Part shown: positions 35,788 through 43,580 of the stretch, piece by piece
Numbering within the stretch: the stretch's first letter is position 1
Layout of the letters: each line of letters starts with the position of its first letter
Origin: Gordonia bronchialis DSM 43247
GTDB taxonomy: Bacteria; Actinomycetota; Actinomycetes; Mycobacteriales; Mycobacteriaceae
Direction: 5' to 3'
Assembly (NCBI RefSeq): GCF_000024785.1
Contig: NC_013441.1
Span: 372,001 to 436,000 of the forward strand
DNA length: 64,000 bases
Translations under genes and position numbers: made by a program
The notes under the pieces: model-generated
Database searches by the model: none
The model's input: only the letters and a program-made list of their open reading frames with translations
Told to the model about the DNA's origin: nothing

Positions 35788-36267
35788 GCAAGATCCAATC
35801 CTCGAGATCGCCACGCTGATCACATCAACATAGAAGCGTGGGTCGTAGAGGACGGACTCGATCGCTGGGATTTACTTGGCCTTGGTGTTCCTCGGAAGAG
35901 GCCGATAGCCGCTGCTGCGTCCGATGAAGTGACAACGGCACAAACCGACATACGCGAAGAGAGGGTCACGGCCACAGCGCCACCAGACCTACAATGGTCA
36001 GCTGATAACGAATTGCGGGTCATTCTTGATTTCGACGGCCATCGGATCGTCGGCTTCTTCGACCCGGAAAGCACCAAACTCAGGATAGCCAGAGCGCCTG
36101 GAATCAGCTCACTAGCCGGCAAAGAATTCCGTAATCCCGCGGTGGCTGCCGGCACGATAAAGTCGAAGATCGCGAAACGAACGCTATTTGGGGTCGGCTA
36201 CGATGACTGGGTTGTCGATGAAAACACAAGGGAGACGCTGGCTGGTTACCTGGAAACGACAAACTAG
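35788..36267 (+). pseudogene. SSL2-type helicase, severed C-terminal part
   Basis: These 159 codons plus stop continue the helicase frame from 33132 exactly when the IS21 element and one GGCACGG copy are removed, giving an ancestral protein of 941 residues. The fragment reads DHINIEAWVVEDGLDRWDLL at its start, where a short module with a W-x-V-x-D ... W-D-L-L pattern is visible, and later contains FDGHRIVGFFDPESTKL and GVGYDDWVVDENTRETLAGY. The function of this tail is unknown. It now lacks its own start and probably is not expressed. Base composition is more A/T-rich than the drm operon. Confidence 0.85.
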
Positions 36268-36283
36268 TTGATTTTGTCGGTCA

Positions 36284-37405
36284 CTATGCTTCTCGTGTGG
36301 GAATGCAGCCAAACGATCCTGCCCAAGGTCGCCTGACCGCCGCATCGAGATCCCTCCTTTTGAACTCGCGCCCGAGAGCCGCAGCCAATATATGAACTCC
36401 CATGCGCGGCGGAATTGCGTTGCCTACCTGTTGAGCCTGATTGCTGCCGCGCCATGGATAGTCGTACGGGAAGGTCTGGAGGACGCCGGCTTCCTGAATG
36501 GTAAGACGCCCGTAGTCTTTGCCGCGTATCCCCCTTATCCTGTTTCTGTTTGCTTTGCCGGTGATGGTGTAGGCAGGTAGGGAAGAGTGACGAACGCCAC
36601 GATTGGTTGAGACTCCACCCGATCCGTAGTTGGAGACGAGTTCAAACTGTTGTGGGCGGTTGTTCTTTGGTATCAAAGACAGTGCCTCACTCATCGATAC
36701 ACACCGCGGGTATGCCGGAGCCTCACTGCCCTGGGGAAGTCCCCGGCGAAAGCGAGCGTGTGATGGTTCGAGTGCAGCCAGACCACCCATGCTCTTGTGA
36801 CGCGCGATGAGCACGGCGCGTCGACGAGTTTGGGGAACGCCATACTCTTCTGTCCACAGAACCTTTGGAATCGCACGGTATCCAATCTCTTCAAGAGCCT
36901 CTGCCATCTGCTCCCAAACTGGGAGGACAGACGGAACCTGTTCGAAGACAAGCGATCCGTAAGGTACACCTGCAGAATAGGCGGCGAATGCCCACTTCAG
37001 GGGTTCGAGGACCAAACCAGTACGTTCGTCATCGAACTCGCTCAACGACTTGGAAATGTCCTCCCCTCTTGCCACTTTCTTAACGAGCAAGAGAAGGGTG
37101 TTCAACGCCGAGCGTCCCCTGCCTGTGCCGGCGACGGTGAACGTCTGGCAAGGCGGCCCCGCCGTCAGAATGGTTGCCCGGAAGTCCGCAGGTGTGCATC
37201 TCTGAACGCTTCTATGATGTGACTTCAAACCGGCGGCGTGCCGGGTGGCAATCGCATCTGCGTCGAGCTCGACGCCGACAACAGGTAAGCCCAGCCAGTG
37301 AGCGGCAACGTCTAGGCCCCCAGGGCCGGCGAACAAATCAATTACCGTGTCCTTCGATGTGCTTGGGGTTCCGGCCACAGATGTAGGGTACCGCACTCGC
37401 ATCAC
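36284..37405 (-). CDS. C5 cytosine DNA methyltransferase
   Basis: A 373-residue enzyme with ordered motifs: I DLFAGPGGLD (near 24), IV TAGPPCQTF with catalytic Cys (near 84), VI FEQVPSV (near 155; EQV instead of the common ENV), VIII QTRRRAVLIA (near 190), IX ITGKANRNRIRG and LTIQEAGVLQTFP, and X QVGNAIPP (near 340). It transfers a methyl group from SAM to cytosine C5. No restriction partner is next to it, though the truncated upstream gene overlaps its start by 4 bases and may have been one. The Vsr gene at 3181 is the expected repair partner. The coding DNA is more A/T-rich than the backbone, consistent with transfer. Confidence 0.9.
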   Translation of the reverse strand: MMRVRYPTSVAGTPSTSKDTVIDLFAGPGGLDVAAHWLGLPVVGVELDADAIATRHAAGLKSHHRSVQRCTPADFRATILTAGPPCQTFTVAGTGRGRSALNTLLLLVKKVARGEDISKSLSEFDDERTGLVLEPLKWAFAAYSAGVPYGSLVFEQVPSVLPVWEQMAEALEEIGYRAIPKVLWTEEYGVPQTRRRAVLIARHKSMGGLAALEPSHARFRRGLPQGSEAPAYPRCVSMSEALSLIPKNNRPQQFELVSNYGSGGVSTNRGVRHSSLPAYTITGKANRNRIRGIRGKDYGRLTIQEAGVLQTFPYDYPWRGSNQAQQVGNAIPPRMGVHILAAALGREFKRRDLDAAVRRPWAGSFGCIPTREA

Positions 37406-37906
37406 GTACCCAATGCACAGAGGACGGCGGCGTAGGCAGAGCTGAGAAGCGGGGATGCCTGGTGTGCAGAGTTCGCTAGACCGGCGAGCATACGCTTCTG
37501 GGTTTCGAGGATCTCTGCAGCGGTAACAGACTCGTGGTTCGCCTTATTGAGAGCGGATCTCGTAATTCTCTCGATCTCAGCCTTGGCGTCTTTGGTGGCC
37601 ATGTTCGGGTCGTGGCCGTCCACCTCGTGAAGCAGCGCTGCTTCGGGGACGCGACCAGCGATGAAGCGGACGTTGTCCCGGCACCATCGAAGATTTCGGG
37701 CGATCTCTTGTATCTCGCGCACGTTCGATCTATGGCTGTCCCCGTCGCGGGTGTGTATGTCGAAGCGAACGCTCTCCCCGAATATTGATTCGACTACCGC
37801 GCGCCACCGTTCGACCAGCTCTTCAGCCTCTGCGTCTGACTCCGCCTCCGTGGGAATCTGATCCAGCTCTGACCAGTCCGGAACACTGTCGCGACAGGGG
37901 TATACG
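37402..37906 (-). pseudogene. 5'-truncated gene of unknown function upstream of C5 methyltransferase
   Basis: An open minus-strand frame runs from the ISL3 end at 37907 to a stop at 37402, overlapping the methyltransferase start (37402-37405). It has no start at its natural beginning; a GTG at 37722 would give only 106 residues. The readable part begins EEPVYPCRDSVPDWSELDQI, continues VERWRAVVESIFGESVRF, then HEVDGHDPNMATKDAKAEIE and TRSALNKANHESVTAAEILE. I do not recognise it. The coupling with a C5 methyltransferase makes a restriction-associated role possible. The missing 5' part is not present on the far side of the ISL3 element, so a deletion occurred. Confidence 0.65.
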
Positions 37907-37933
37907 GGCTCTTCGAAGTTAGCCGGGCACTGC

Positions 37934-38660
37934 TCAGCAGTGGAATTGCTGGTTGTTGGCCCGCTGGGCGCGGGTGCAGTGGAATCGTATCCGGCGGCGT
38001 GAGTTTTCGGTGTTACGAAAGCCGCAGGCCACGCGTTTGACCTGTTTGACCAGCCGGTTGTAGCCCTCGGTGCGGGCGTTGGTCAGGCCGGTGTGCACGA
38101 ATGCCAGGATCGCCGGCCACCACGTCTCGATGGTGGCGGCCAGGCGGGTGAGTTCGGGGATGTTCGCCTCGGCGCACCAGGTGTAGAAGCGGTACAGACG
38201 CCGGCGGACCTCGCTGTCGTCGGCGTCTTCGCGGGCGCAGGCCAGCAGTGCGCGAAGTTCCTCTTTCGCGATGTAGGCGGTGAGGATCTCACTGGTGGGG
38301 TCGTTGTCGATAAGAGCGTTCCACATCTTCGCAAATGATCTGTCCGACAATCGTTCTCGCGCAGTGAGCAGGCGCCGTCGGTTGGCCCATTCCGGGTCTT
38401 GTTTCCGGCCACGGCGACCGTGGGCATCGAAGGTGACCCGCCGCCGCACCCCAGTGACGGCGTCGTTGGCGAGCTTGATCAGATGGAAATGATCGACAAC
38501 CAGAGTCGCATTCGCAAGCAGCTCGGTGGTGACCGCGGCCGCATACGCTGCGGACGGGTCGATCACCACATGGGTGATCTCGGTGCGGAACTGCTTACTT
38601 TGGGTGATGAGCCAGTCAGTGACCGCCTTGCTGGTGCGGCCCTCGACTTGGCCCAGCAGC
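37934..38660 (-). pseudogene. ISL3 transposase, C-terminal fragment
   Basis: This piece codes for the C-terminal half of an ISL3 DDE transposase (LLGQVEGRTSKAVTDWLI, then VVIDPSAAYAAAV with the second Asp, VVDHFHLIKLAND, and EGYNRLVKQVKRVACGFRN with the Glu). It is separated from the middle piece by IS3 copy 1. Joining at the AGC duplication gives an uninterrupted frame (SGDQG-LLGQVE). Confidence 0.9.
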
Positions 38661-38690
38661 TGAATCGCCCCGGGTTTGCTGGAGGCTCGG

Positions 38691-39659
38691 TTAGTTGGTT
38701 CCGGCCTCTGCTGGGACCGGGTTCTCACGGTAGCTGGTGACCGTGTGGGCCGCCCAGTAGGCGGCCTCGTACTCGACCGGCGGGACGTGTCCGATCTCGC
38801 CGTGCAGACGGCGGTGGTTGAACCACTCGATGTACTCGGCGACCGCGATCTCGACGTCGCCGACACCGCCCCACCCGCTCTTCGGGCGCATGATCGGGTT
38901 GCGGATACATTCCGCCTTGAATAACGAGTTGAACGCCTCGGCCATCGCGTTGTCATACGAATCACCCTTGGAGCCAACCGAAGTCACCGCTTCAGCTTCG
39001 GCGAGACGCTCGGTGTAACGAATCGCTCGATACTGCACTCCGCGGTCCGAGTGGTGAATCAGTCCGGCCACATCCTGGCCGGCACGATCACGCGCCCACA
39101 ATCCCATGTCTAAGGCGTCCAATGCGAGGTCGGTGTGCATCGTGGTCGAGACCTGCCAGCCGACGACCACGCGCGAGTACACGTCGAGGATGAACGCCGC
39201 GTACACCCACCCGGAGTGGGTGCGGATGTAGGTCAGGTCCGCCACCCACAAGGTGTTCGGCGCCTCGGCGGTGAACTGCCGGCCGACTCGGTCGGCCGGT
39301 TGCGGGGTTTCGGCGCCATCGCTGCGGGTGGTCCTGCGTGTCTTCAACCTCGGTATCCCTTGCAGTCCATCGGCTTTCATCAATCGTTCGACAGTGCAGC
39401 GCGCCACGTCGATATCCTTTCTGCGTAGTTCGGCGTGGACCTTGCGGGCACCGTAGACGCCGAGATTGTCGGCGTGCACGGTGCGGATCTCGCCGAGCAT
39501 CTCCCGGTCACGCACCGTGCGTGGCGCCTCGGTCTTGTTCGCACTCAGGTGGGCTCGTACCGTGGACGGAGCGATCTGGGCGGCCGTGTCGCGTAGGGCC
39601 GCGCAGATCGGATCGACTCCGTGTTCGTCGCGAGAAGCGGCGACGAACTCCACGATCAA
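38691..39659 (-). CDS. IS3 transposase OrfB (copy 1)
   Basis: A 322-residue rve-type integrase. It contains the HTH_21 region (SANKTEAPRTVRDREMLGEI, YGARKVHAELRRKDIDVAR), then the DDE core: WVADLTYIRTHSGWVYAAF (D), LIHHSDRGVQYRAIRY (D) and DNAMAEAFNSLFKAECI (E). Its frame is -1 relative to orfA, and orfA contains a T7 run where ribosomes could slip to make the OrfAB fusion transposase. Confidence 0.93.
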   Translation of the reverse strand: MIVEFVAASRDEHGVDPICAALRDTAAQIAPSTVRAHLSANKTEAPRTVRDREMLGEIRTVHADNLGVYGARKVHAELRRKDIDVARCTVERLMKADGLQGIPRLKTRRTTRSDGAETPQPADRVGRQFTAEAPNTLWVADLTYIRTHSGWVYAAFILDVYSRVVVGWQVSTTMHTDLALDALDMGLWARDRAGQDVAGLIHHSDRGVQYRAIRYTERLAEAEAVTSVGSKGDSYDNAMAEAFNSLFKAECIRNPIMRPKSGWGGVGDVEIAVAEYIEWFNHRRLHGEIGHVPPVEYEAAYWAAHTVTSYRENPVPAEAGTN

Positions 39660-39982
39660 CGCTGTGGGCGGTCGATCTCCGCGGCAAAAAAAGCCGACGC
39701 CTGCTTCAAGATCGTGTTCGCCCGCCGCAGCTCGCGGTTCTCCCGCTCGAGCTGCGCGATCCGCTCGGAATCGCTGCTCGTGGTACCCGGCCGCTGCCCG
39801 CCATCGATTTCGGCTTGCTTGACCCAGGTGCGTAGCGCCTCCGGGTGCACACCGAGTTGATCGCCGATCCGTTTGAACGCTCCCGGCCGTGTGGCCGGGT
39901 CCTTGCGGGCTTCCACCGCCATCCGCGTCGCTCGCTCCTTCAGCTCAATGCTGTACTTCCGAGGTGCTGCCATGCTCTCCAT
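39656..39982 (-). CDS. IS3 OrfA helix-turn-helix protein (copy 1)
   Basis: A 108-residue protein: an HTH_Tnp_1 domain (KYSIELKERATRMAVEARKD, IGDQLGVHPEALRTWVKQAE) followed by a leucine-zipper-like coiled coil (SERIAQLERENRELRRANTI). It ends FFAAEIDRPQR. The run of seven T in the ASAFFA codons is the likely -1 slippage site. It overlaps orfB by 4 bases. Confidence 0.92.
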   Translation of the reverse strand: MESMAAPRKYSIELKERATRMAVEARKDPATRPGAFKRIGDQLGVHPEALRTWVKQAEIDGGQRPGTTSSDSERIAQLERENRELRRANTILKQASAFFAAEIDRPQR

Positions 39983-40025
39983 CCTTCACAGGTTCGAGAG
40001 CCTCCGACGAACCCGGGGCGGTTCA

Positions 40026-40335
40026 AGCCCCTGATCACCGCTCAGATCGACGAACCCGGTGTCCCACGGATCGACACGCACCCACCGCCGCCCGTCGACG
40101 TCACGAGTCCATCGGGGCTTGCCACGGCGGGTTTCATCAATGCCGAGGACACGCACCGGTTTCGGCGTGGAGAGGACCTTGCTGGCGTGCTCAATGAACG
40201 CGGCATGCGCGGTCGGCCACGACACGCCCACGCTGGCGGCGACTTCGCTGACCGAGCGGGCAGCCTCACCGACATCACGGCCGATCTGAGTGCGCAACCG
40301 GGTGGTGGTTCGTCGCCGCGGCGGGATCTGCGGTA
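40026..40335 (-). pseudogene. ISL3 transposase, middle fragment
   Basis: This 310-base piece lies between the two inverted IS3 copies. It codes for IPQIPPRRRTTTRLRTQIG, then VGVSWPTAHAAF, and VRVLGIDETRRGKPRW, which carries the first catalytic Asp of the DDE triad. Its two ends rejoin the C-terminal and N-terminal pieces in frame once each IS3 copy and one 3-base duplication are removed. Confidence 0.9.
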
Positions 40336-40378
40336 TGAACCGCCCCGGGTTCGTCGGAGGCTCTCGAACCTGTGAAGG

Positions 40379-40705
40379 ATGGAGAGCATGGCAGCACCTC
40401 GGAAGTACAGCATTGAGCTGAAGGAGCGAGCGACGCGGATGGCGGTGGAAGCCCGCAAGGACCCGGCCACACGGCCGGGAGCGTTCAAACGGATCGGCGA
40501 TCAACTCGGTGTGCACCCGGAGGCGCTACGCACCTGGGTCAAGCAAGCCGAAATCGATGGCGGGCAGCGGCCGGGGACCACGAGCAGCGATTCCGAGCGG
40601 ATCGCGCAGCTCGAGCGGGAGAACCGCGAGCTGCGGCGGGCGAACACGATCTTGAAGCAGGCGTCGGCTTTTTTTGCCGCGGAGATCGACCGCCCACAGC
40701 GTTGA
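40379..40705 (+). CDS. IS3 OrfA helix-turn-helix protein (copy 2)
   Basis: The product is identical to the copy 1 OrfA: 108 residues, an N-terminal helix-turn-helix and a leucine-rich coiled coil. A T7 run at 40669-40675 is the likely -1 frameshift site leading into orfB. Confidence 0.92.
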   Translation: MESMAAPRKYSIELKERATRMAVEARKDPATRPGAFKRIGDQLGVHPEALRTWVKQAEIDGGQRPGTTSSDSERIAQLERENRELRRANTILKQASAFFAAEIDRPQR

Positions 40706-41670
40706 TCGTGGAGTTCGTCGCCGCTTCTCGCGACGAACACGGAGTCGATCCGATCTGCGCGGCCCTACGCGACACGGCCGCCCAGATCGCTCCGTCCACG
40801 GTACGAGCCCACCTGAGTGCGAACAAGACCGAGGCGCCACGCACGGTGCGTGACCGGGAGATGCTCGGCGAGATCCGCACCGTGCACGCCGACAATCTCG
40901 GCGTCTACGGTGCCCGCAAGGTCCACGCCGAACTACGCAGAAAGGATATCGACGTGGCGCGCTGCACTGTCGAACGATTGATGAAAGCCGATGGACTGCA
41001 AGGGATACCGAGGTTGAAGACACGCAGGACCACCCGCAGCGATGGCGCCGAAACCCCGCAACCGGCCGACCGAGTCGGCCGGCAGTTCACCGCCGAGGCG
41101 CCGAACACCTTGTGGGTGGCGGACCTGACCTACATCCGCACCCACTCCGGGTGGGTGTACGCGGCGTTCATCCTCGACGTGTACTCGCGCGTGGTCGTCG
41201 GCTGGCAGGTCTCGACCACGATGCACACCGACCTCGCATTGGACGCCTTAGACATGGGATTGTGGGCGCGTGATCGTGCCGGCCAGGATGTGGCCGGACT
41301 GATTCACCACTCGGACCGCGGAGTGCAGTATCGAGCGATTCGTTACACCGAGCGTCTCGCCGAAGCTGAAGCGGTGACTTCGGTTGGCTCCAAGGGTGAT
41401 TCGTATGACAACGCGATGGCCGAGGCGTTCAACTCGTTATTCAAGGCGGAATGTATCCGCAACCCGATCATGCGCCCGAAGAGCGGGTGGGGCGGTGTCG
41501 GCGACGTCGAGATCGCGGTCGCCGAGTACATCGAGTGGTTCAACCACCGCCGTCTGCACGGCGAGATCGGACACGTCCCGCCGGTCGAGTACGAGGCCGC
41601 CTACTGGGCGGCCCACACGGTCACCAGCTACCGTGAGAACCCGGTCCCAGCAGAGGCCGGAACCAACTAA
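40702..41670 (+). CDS. IS3 transposase OrfB (copy 2)
   Basis: The product is identical to the copy 1 OrfB: 322 residues with the integrase DDE residues in WVADLTYIRT, HHSDRGVQY and NAMAEAFNSLFK. It overlaps orfA by 4 bases in the -1 frame. It appears intact, so the element may be active. Confidence 0.93.
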   Translation: MIVEFVAASRDEHGVDPICAALRDTAAQIAPSTVRAHLSANKTEAPRTVRDREMLGEIRTVHADNLGVYGARKVHAELRRKDIDVARCTVERLMKADGLQGIPRLKTRRTTRSDGAETPQPADRVGRQFTAEAPNTLWVADLTYIRTHSGWVYAAFILDVYSRVVVGWQVSTTMHTDLALDALDMGLWARDRAGQDVAGLIHHSDRGVQYRAIRYTERLAEAEAVTSVGSKGDSYDNAMAEAFNSLFKAECIRNPIMRPKSGWGGVGDVEIAVAEYIEWFNHRRLHGEIGHVPPVEYEAAYWAAHTVTSYRENPVPAEAGTN

Positions 41671-41700
41671 CCGAGCCTCCAGCAAACCCGGGGCGATTCA

Positions 41701-41983
41701 GTATCGACTCAGTGAACGAACGCCGCTCACACGCCGGATTCACGCAGTAGTATCGGGTTTTGGTCCACCGCAACATGATTGGGTCATCCCCGTATCGGAT
41801 ATCGCGGGGCCGTGTCACCGCGTGGCCCTTCACTGATGACGAAGCAACCTTGCATTGCGGGCAATGTGCCGCCCGCCGATCCGCGGTCACCACATCGACA
41901 ACCCGACTGCGATCGGTGCCCCTGGTCACCGCGGTGACCTCCAGGCCTTCCAACCCCAACAACAACGACGTAGGCTCGGCCAT
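41701..41983 (-). pseudogene. ISL3 transposase, N-terminal fragment
   Basis: The ATG at 41983 starts MAEPTSLLLGLEGLEVTAVT. The four-Cys zinc-finger region of ISL3 transposases is present (CPQCKVASSSVKGHAV ... YYCVNPACERRSF). It stops being ISL3 sequence at the GTA duplication, after which the frame runs into IS3 copy 2. With the middle and C-terminal pieces it makes a 437-residue transposase. Confidence 0.9.
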
Positions 41984-42209
41984 GCCCCTGGTACTCCTTC
42001 AAGAATTCTGATGCTTCGCAACATCCAGATTTCCGGAGACCAGGGGCGTCTCACCTCAACGACACGCCGCGGCCCTGACCAGGCATTGCCCGCTCAACTT
42101 CGAAGAGCCGGTTTCACGATCTGATTTCGTTTGACAGATTCTTCCGGTTAGGGTCAAATCGGCCTTTCGCAATGGTGCGATCGGTACCTGTTCGAAGGAT
42201 GAACGATCG

Positions 42210-42851
42210 ATGGTTTATCCATCCCCACCGCCCGCTGGGTCACAGCCGTTTCAGCCGCAGCTGCCGCGCAGATCCGGGCCTCCATGGTGGGCATGGTTGC
42301 TGATCGCCGGTGCGTCCGTCATGGCCTTTCTTATGATGGCTGGTTGCCTTGCCGTCGTGGCCAGCTCGGACTCCTCGACGGAATCGGAGCAGTCGACGAG
42401 CCGCTCGGGTATAACCTCGAAGCCGCAACAGTCGTCGGTGGAGAAACGTCCAGCAACGACACCGGGCATGAATGTCGCTGTGCCGGATGGCAGTTCCGCG
42501 CGATTCGAAGTGCTGGAATTGCGCACAGGACTGGCCTCGGTTGGCTCCGTCCTGACTGAGACGGCGCAGGGTGTGTTTAACGTGGTCGTCGTTCGAGTGG
42601 CGAACACATCGGAACATCCGATCGAGTTCACCACGTCGCAGCAGTTCGTTCGTGACTCCGGCGGTCGCGTCTTCGACGTTGATTCGTCGGCGACCGCGTA
42701 CGCGAACGACGAGGCGTCCTGGTTCAACAAGATCAACCCCGGCAACGCGATCGTTGTGGAGCTGGTTTTCGACATGCCCACCGGAGTGCAGCCGGCAACG
42801 ATCTCCCTTCGGGCCTCCGGGGGACGTCCTGTAACGGTGGCACTTCGCTGA
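42210..42851 (+). CDS. DUF4352-like membrane-anchored protein
   Basis: A 213-residue protein. A proline-rich cytoplasmic N terminus (YPSPPPAGSQPFQPQLP) is followed by one membrane segment (WWAWLLIAGASVMAFLMMAG, residues about 26-50), a Ser/Thr-rich linker and an extracellular beta-rich domain of about 125 residues. That domain (SARFEVLELRTGLASV, GVFNVVVVRVANTSEHPIEF, GRVFDVDSSATAYAN) fits the telokin-like DUF4352 fold. The function is unknown. It lies 100 bases right of the ISL3 end and just before an MmpS-type gene. Confidence 0.7.
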   Translation: MVYPSPPPAGSQPFQPQLPRRSGPPWWAWLLIAGASVMAFLMMAGCLAVVASSDSSTESEQSTSRSGITSKPQQSSVEKRPATTPGMNVAVPDGSSARFEVLELRTGLASVGSVLTETAQGVFNVVVVRVANTSEHPIEFTTSQQFVRDSGGRVFDVDSSATAYANDEASWFNKINPGNAIVVELVFDMPTGVQPATISLRASGGRPVTVALR

Positions 42852-42962
42852 CGATCTATCGCTGGAGCATCGCGAAATGCGTTCGCCGTCAACGTGTGTG
42901 TGCAGAAATGGTTCTCGGTCCGGGCAGATGCGCCCGCACCGCGGTGAGAGAAAGAGTGGCAG

Positions 42963-43451
42963 ATGACTGATCCGAATAATCCAGGACAGCAGTATCCGCA
43001 GCAGCCGGGACAGTACCCGCCTCCTGGCCCGTACGTACCGCCGCAGAAGAAGCGCAAGAAGTGGCCCTGGGTGCTTCTGGCGCTGGTCGTCGTCTTCCTA
43101 GTGCTCGTCGGAGGCTGCGTCGCACTGATCGGAGGAGCAGCAGAGTCGATCGACGACGAGGCCAAGCGGACTGTTGATGTCACCTATGAGATCACGGGCG
43201 ACGGCCCGACAGGATCCGCTACCTACACCACCGGCAACCTGGAGACCGCTCAGGACACCGACATCACCATTCCGTGGAAGAAAGAGGTCCAGATCACCGG
43301 GCTGGGCAAGTCGGTGAGTCTGTTCGCGAGCAATGGACTTAATAGCAGTGGTTCGATCACCTGCACCATTCGGCAGGGCGACAAGGTGATCTCCACCAAC
43401 ACCTCGTCGGGTCCGGGTGCGAGCGCGAGTTGTTCGGGCACTGCTGACTGA
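42963..43451 (+). CDS. MmpS-family transport accessory protein
   Basis: A 162-residue protein with a Pro/Gln-rich cytoplasmic N terminus, one membrane helix (WPWVLLALVVVFLVLVGG, about residues 38-58) and an extracytoplasmic domain: VDVTYEITGDGPTGSATYT, TIPWKKEVQITG and SITCTIRQGDKVISTNTSSG. These are the conserved parts of the mycobacterial MmpS domain. MmpS proteins usually serve MmpL lipid exporters, but no mmpL gene lies nearby. It is probably a Mycobacteriales backbone gene, although the C-terminal Cys pair is not in all relatives. Confidence 0.8.
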   Translation: MTDPNNPGQQYPQQPGQYPPPGPYVPPQKKRKKWPWVLLALVVVFLVLVGGCVALIGGAAESIDDEAKRTVDVTYEITGDGPTGSATYTTGNLETAQDTDITIPWKKEVQITGLGKSVSLFASNGLNSSGSITCTIRQGDKVISTNTSSGPGASASCSGTAD

Positions 43452-43471
43452 GTGACCGGCGACGTGCACCT

Positions 43472-43488
43472 AGGTAGCGGCGCTACCT
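43472..43488 (+). terminator. Short hairpin downstream of the MmpS gene
   Basis: AGGTAGC and GCTACCT form a 7-base stem with a GGC loop 21 bases after the stop codon. No T-run follows, so a terminator role is only possible. Confidence 0.3.
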
Positions 43489-43580
43489 GTGTGTACATGT
43501 GCTCAACAACAGGTGACCCCGGTGTTGATCTCGAATCTGCATCGGGGTTACTGCTGTTGACAAATGCCGTCCTTTTTATG

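Larger units (their letters stand above)
38661..40025 (-). mobile_element. IS3-family element, copy 1
   Basis: A 1365-base element with imperfect terminal repeats: TGAATCGCCCCGGGTTTG at one end and TGAACCGCCCCGGGTTCG at the other, read inward. The 3-base target duplication is AGC (38658-38660 and 40026-40028). It carries orfA and orfB on the minus strand. It is almost identical to copy 2 at 40336-41700; one silent difference is visible (GGT here, GGG in copy 2, in the orfA Gly codon at about 39783-39785). Confidence 0.93.
40336..41700 (+). mobile_element. IS3-family element, copy 2 (inverted)
   Basis: A 1365-base element with the same ends as copy 1 but on the opposite strand. Its target duplication is GTA (40333-40335 and 41701-41703), different from the AGC of copy 1. 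Two different duplications mean two independent insertions into the ISL3 transposase gene, and not one composite transposon. The 5' ends of the two copies face each other across 310 bases, so the pair forms a very long inverted repeat. Confidence 0.93.
37907..42109 (-). mobile_element. ISL3-family element carrying two IS3 insertions
   Basis: The left end begins GGCTCTTCGAAGTT and the right end read inward also begins GGCTCTTCGAAGTT, followed on both sides by a CGGGCA-type segment, giving terminal repeats of about 25 bases. Without the two IS3 insertions and their duplications the element would be 1467 bases and carry one transposase of 437 residues. The flanking 8-mers differ (GGTATACG left, GGTTTCAC right), so there is no target duplication, which fits loss of DNA next to one end. 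The element truncates the gene at 37402. Confidence 0.88.

Noticed and set aside
38661..41700. Composite transposon bounded by the two IS3 copies
   Set aside because: Each copy has its own different 3-base duplication, and the ISL3 frame rejoins exactly at both, so they are two separate insertions.
17385..43503. A 17-base exact match (CTGTGTGTACATGTGCT) between the drmMI palindrome and the region after the MmpS gene
   Set aside because: A match of this length with simple GT/AC content can arise by chance in a window of this size, and the second site has no palindrome.
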